A stretch of 8,770 nucleotides of DNA, from positions 1 to 8,770 of the forward strand of contig DAHVFK010000119.1 in assembly GCA_027317055.1 (NCBI GenBank), written 5' to 3'. Below the pieces are notes generated by a model. The model saw only the letters and a program-made list of their open reading frames with translations, did not search any database and was not told where the DNA came from. The stretch's first letter is position 1. Each line of letters opens with the position of its first letter. This DNA comes from Betaproteobacteria bacterium. GTDB taxonomy: Bacteria > Pseudomonadota > Gammaproteobacteria > Burkholderiales > SG8-39. Positions 5,742 to 8,770 of this stretch are shown in pieces. The translations under genes were made by a program, and so were the position numbers.

Positions 5742-6218
5742 CTAGGCCTTCGCCAGCGTGCGCCCGCAGACGATCACGCTGACCCAGATCGCGAGCGAGA
5801 CCGCCGCGCAAACGCGCGCCTGCCATGGCGGCGGGGCATCGACGTCCCAGGCCGCCGCGCCGCGGAACACCGCGGCATGGAACAGCGCCGCGTTGGTGCC
5901 GGCGGCCAGCAGCAGCATCATCTTGAGCGCGAACAGAGGGCTGCCGATCAGCTCCTCGGCCCGCGCGAGGAACATCAGCAGGCCGCTCGGCACGATCAGC
6001 AGGAAGCTCGCCGCGCTCCACGGCAGCAGGTGGGCCGCCAGCCGCCGCACCGGCAGCGAGCGCGACAGGCCGAGCAGGCGCAGATCGAACACCGCAATCG
6101 AGCCCACCAGCAGGGCCACGCCGATCAGGTGAACGCTCGCCACCGCGGCGTGCAGCGCGCTCGAGCCGCGCAGCGCCACAGCCAGCGGCGAGGCCGCGAG
6201 CGCCGCGGCCGGCGTCAC
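5742..6218 (-). CDS. Small four-helix membrane protein (DUF6644-like)
   Basis: This 158-residue inner-membrane protein has about four hydrophobic helices (roughly residues 21-45, 66-86, 95-118 and 133-152). It resembles an uncharacterised family with conserved spots seen here as SVHLIGVALLVGSIAVFDLRLLG (two parts: His30 and Asp45-Arg47), LPW (65-67), LKM (98-100), an Asn109...His114 pair, W-D at 124-125 and GR at 152-153. The His residues within membrane segments could bind heme or metal, but this is speculation. The start is GTG 6218, overlapping the alaS stop codon in a GTGA arrangement, with GGAAG just upstream, so it is translationally coupled to alaS. A much longer open frame to 6848 only shadows alaS. 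The family assignment is from memory of the pattern, not a search. Confidence 0.72.
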   Translation of the reverse strand: MTPAAALAASPLAVALRGSSALHAAVASVHLIGVALLVGSIAVFDLRLLGLSRSLPVRRLAAHLLPWSAASFLLIVPSGLLMFLARAEELIGSPLFALKMMLLLAAGTNAALFHAAVFRGAAAWDVDAPPPWQARVCAAVSLAIWVSVIVCGRTLAKA

Positions 6219-8770
6219 AGCTTCCGCTCGACCCAGCCCTGCACCGAGCGCAGCGCGTCGGGCAGCTTGGCGGGCTCGGCGCCGCCAGCCTGCGCCATGT
6301 CGGGGCGCCCGCCGCCCTTGCCGCCGACCTGCTGGGCGACGAAGTTGACCAGGTCCCCCGCCTTGAGCTTCGCGGTCAGGTCGGCGGTCACGCCGGCCAC
6401 CAGCGAGACCCTGCCGTCGCTCACCGTGCCGAGCACGATCGCGGCCGACTTCAGCCTGTCCTTCAGCTTGTCCATGGTCTCGCGCAGCGTCTTGGCGTCG
6501 GCGCCCTCGAGCGACGCGGCGAGGACCTTGGCGCCCTTCACCTCGCGCGCCTGGTCGGCGAGGTCCTCGCCCTGGCTCGAGGCGAGCTTGGACTTCAGGC
6601 GCGCCAGCTCCTTCTCGAGCGAGCGCTCGCGCTCGCGGGTGGCCTGAATCCGCTCCTCGAGCTTGTCGCGCGTGGTCTGGTAGAAGCCCTCGACGAAGCT
6701 CATCTGGCGCTCGAGGTCCTGCACATACTCGAGCGCGCCCTCGCCGGTCACGGCCTCGACGCGCCGGATGCCGGCCGCGACCCCCGACTCGGAAACTATT
6801 TTGAACAGCCCGATATCGCCGGTGCGCGCGACGTGCGTGCCGCCGCACAGCTCGGTCGAGACGTCACCCATGGAGAGCACGCGCACCTCGTCGCCGTACT
6901 TGTCGCCGAAGAAGGCGAGCGCGCCGGCCTTGATCGCCGCGTCGAACTTCATGATGCGCGCGCGCACTTCCAGGTTGCGCCGGATGGCGTCGTTGACCAG
7001 CGCTTCCACCTGGCGGAGCTCTTCCGCCGCCATCGGCTGCGGGTGCGAGAAGTCGAAGCGCGTGCGCAGCGCGTCGACCAGCGAGCCCTTCTGCTGCACG
7101 TGCGCGCCGAGCACCTTGCGCAGCGCGGCGTGCATCAGGTGGGTCGCGGAGTGGTTCCACATCGCGCGCCGGCGCGAGCTCACGTCCACCTGGGCGCTCA
7201 CCTCGTCGCCCACCTTGAGCCGGCCGGTGACCTGCGCGCCGTGGTGGCCGAACACCTCGGCCTGGATCTTCTGCGTATCGGAAACGGCGAAGGTTCCGGC
7301 CGGGCCAAGCATCTCGCCGCGGTCGCCGACCTGGCCGCCCGACTCGGCGTAGAACGGCGTGCGGTCGAGCACCACCACGCCCGATTCGCCCGCGTTCAGC
7401 TCGCTCACCTGCGCCCCTTCGCGGTATAGCGCGATCACCGTGCCCTTGAGCGAGAACGTCTCGTAGCCGTGGAACTCCGTCTTGCCGCCAGCGTAGTCGA
7501 GCCCCGCCGCCATCGAGAAGCGGCTCGCAGCGCGCGCTCGCTCGCGCTGCTGGGCCATCGCCGCCTCGAAGCCGGCGATGTCGATTTGCAGCCCGCGCTC
7601 GCGGCAGATGTCCGCCGTGAGGTCGACCGGGAAGCCGAAGGTGTCGTACAGCTTGAACACCGTTTCGCCGTCGAGCATCGGCCCTTCGCCCGCGAGCGCC
7701 GCCTCGAGCACCTGCATGCCGTGGTGCAGCGTCTCGGCAAAGCGCTCCTCTTCCTGCCTGAGCACCTGCGCCACGCGCGCCTTGGCCGCGCTCAGCTCCG
7801 GATAAGCGGCGCCCATGGCGCGCTCGAGGTCCTCCACCAGGCGGTGGAAGAAGGGCTTTTGCTGCCCGAGCTTGTAGCCGTGGCGGATCGCGCGGCGGAT
7901 GATCCGGCGCAGCACGTAGCCGCGGCCTTCGTTGCCGGGAATCACACCGTCTACGATCAGGAAGCTACAGGCGCGGATGTGATCCGCGATCACGTTGAGC
8001 GACGGGCTCTTCAGATCCTTGGCGCCGGTCTCGCGCGCCGCCGCCCGGATCAGGTCCTGGAACAGGTCGATCTCGTAGTTCGAATGCACGCCCTGCAGCA
8101 CCGCGGCAATGCGCTCCAGTCCCATGCCGGTATCGACCGAGGGCTTGGGCAGCGGGTGCATCACACCCGCGTCGTCGCGGTTGAACTGCATGAACACCAG
8201 GTTCCAGATCTCGATGTAGCGGTCGCCGTCTGCGTCCGGCGACCCCGGCGGCCCGCCGGGGATGCCCTCGCCGTGGTCGTAGAAGATCTCGCTGCACGGA
8301 CCGCAGGGGCCGGTCTCGGCCATCTGCCAGAAGTTGTCCGACTGGTATTTCTGCCCGCCGGGCTTGTCGCCGATGCGCACGCAGCGCTCCTTGGGCACCC
8401 CGATCACCCGCGTCCACAGCTCGTAGGCCTCGTCGTCGCTGTGGTAAACCGTGGTCCAGAGCTTCTCGGGCGGCAGCTTGTAGACCTTGGTCAGCAGCTC
8501 CCAGGCGAAGTGGAGCGCGTCCTTCTTGAAATAGTCGCCGAAGGAGAAATTGCCGAGCATCTCGAAGAAGGTGTGGTGGCGCGCGGTGTAGCCGACGTTC
8601 TCCAGGTCGTTGTGCTTGCCGCCCGCGCGCACGCAGCGCTGCGAGGTCGTGGCACGGCTGTAGGGGCGCCGCTCCTTGCCGAGGAAGACGTCCTTGAACT
8701 GCACCATGCCGGAGTTGGTGAACAGCAGCGTCGGGTCGTTGCCCGGCACGAGCGGGCTCGAGGCCACGAC
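6215..8770 (-). CDS. alaS: Alanine--tRNA ligase (5' end beyond window)
   Basis: This cytoplasmic enzyme charges tRNA-Ala with alanine and hydrolyses mischarged Ser/Gly-tRNA-Ala. The visible part is 851 residues to the stop; about 20-25 N-terminal residues are missing, judged from the usual ~875-residue length and because the visible part begins at the conserved SSxLVPGNDPTLLFTN segment. Class II catalytic motifs are intact: the RATTSQRCVRAGGKHNDLENVG region (motif 2) and GMGLERIAAVLQG (motif 3). The editing domain has its zinc ligands HSATH (7139-7153) and CGGTH (6833-6847). A coiled-coil stretch (about 6560-6700) and the C-Ala domain with GKGGGRPDMAQAGG complete the protein. The GTG at 8767 is an internal Val codon, not the start. 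No truncation or frameshift is visible. The DUF6644-like gene overlaps its stop by 4 nt. Confidence 0.97.
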   Translation of the reverse strand, partial: VVASSPLVPGNDPTLLFTNSGMVQFKDVFLGKERRPYSRATTSQRCVRAGGKHNDLENVGYTARHHTFFEMLGNFSFGDYFKKDALHFAWELLTKVYKLPPEKLWTTVYHSDDEAYELWTRVIGVPKERCVRIGDKPGGQKYQSDNFWQMAETGPCGPCSEIFYDHGEGIPGGPPGSPDADGDRYIEIWNLVFMQFNRDDAGVMHPLPKPSVDTGMGLERIAAVLQGVHSNYEIDLFQDLIRAAARETGAKDLKSPSLNVIADHIRACSFLIVDGVIPGNEGRGYVLRRIIRRAIRHGYKLGQQKPFFHRLVEDLERAMGAAYPELSAAKARVAQVLRQEEERFAETLHHGMQVLEAALAGEGPMLDGETVFKLYDTFGFPVDLTADICRERGLQIDIAGFEAAMAQQRERARAASRFSMAAGLDYAGGKTEFHGYETFSLKGTVIALYREGAQVSELNAGESGVVVLDRTPFYAESGGQVGDRGEMLGPAGTFAVSDTQKIQAEVFGHHGAQVTGRLKVGDEVSAQVDVSSRRRAMWNHSATHLMHAALRKVLGAHVQQKGSLVDALRTRFDFSHPQPMAAEELRQVEALVNDAIRRNLEVRARIMKFDAAIKAGALAFFGDKYGDEVRVLSMGDVSTELCGGTHVARTGDIGLFKIVSESGVAAGIRRVEAVTGEGALEYVQDLERQMSFVEGFYQTTRDKLEERIQATRERERSLEKELARLKSKLASSQGEDLADQAREVKGAKVLAASLEGADAKTLRETMDKLKDRLKSAAIVLGTVSDGRVSLVAGVTADLTAKLKAGDLVNFVAQQVGGKGGGRPDMAQAGGAEPAKLPDALRSVQGWVERKL

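Noticed and set aside
5736..5766. Possible terminator hairpin between the two convergent genes (CGGGCGC/GCGCCCG)
   Set aside because: It has a large loop and no T tract on either strand, and most of it lies inside the membrane-protein coding region.
4729..6021. Minus-strand 430-codon frame antisense to the AAA+ gene
   Set aside because: It is a composition-driven shadow of a gene with intact Walker motifs on the plus strand.
6219..6848. N-terminal extension of the DUF6644-like gene
   Set aside because: This stretch is an out-of-frame reading of alaS. The GTG at 6218 with GTGA overlap gives a normal-length family member.

Overview
The window looks like the chromosome of a high-GC betaproteobacterium (Burkholderiales or a close relative). 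I infer this from the strong G/C bias at third codon positions, a betaproteobacterial-type AlaS, and an AroG-type class I DAHP synthase. I see no insertion sequences, CRISPR arrays, tRNAs, rRNAs or foreign-looking base composition.

Layout, left to right. (1) Positions 1-4571 form a minus-strand block that reads right to left. It holds a short aromatic-rich leader peptide, a transcription attenuator, a DAHP synthase (aroG), a TauE/SafE-type (TSUP) membrane permease, a GT39/ArnT-like GT-C glycosyltransferase, a UbiA-superfamily polyprenyl-phosphate phosphoribosyltransferase-like enzyme, and the first codons of one more gene cut by the window edge. (2) Positions 4572-4758 are a divergent intergenic region. 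(3) Positions 4759-5727 hold a plus-strand stand-alone Lon-like AAA+ ATPase. (4) Positions 5742-8770 are a second minus-strand block: alaS, truncated at its 5' end by the window, followed by a four-helix membrane protein whose GTG start overlaps the alaS stop.

The most interesting element is the 5' leader of the DAHP synthase gene. A 21-codon ORF with a Shine-Dalgarno sequence starts MTRWFYGFFFFFP, so it has Trp, Phe, Tyr and then five consecutive Phe codons. It is followed by an intrinsic terminator with a nine-U tail that ends about 20 nt before the aroG start codon. The sequence CACTGGCGG inside the leader ORF is a perfect 9-nt complement of CCGCCAGTG in the terminator's 5' arm. The same leader segment can instead fold into a local hairpin beginning at the last Phe codon. 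This is the complete logic of a ribosome-mediated attenuator of the pheL/trpL type, placed on the first enzyme of the shikimate pathway. In E. coli the aroF/G/H genes are instead controlled by the TyrR and TrpR repressors.

The TSUP, GT39 and UbiA-like genes lie downstream on the same strand with short gaps, so attenuator read-through may feed them. A TATAAT inside an inverted repeat just before the GT39 gene suggests that the glycolipid genes also have their own promoter. The GT39 and phosphoribosyltransferase-like pair points to making and using a polyprenyl-phosphate pentose for envelope glycosylation.
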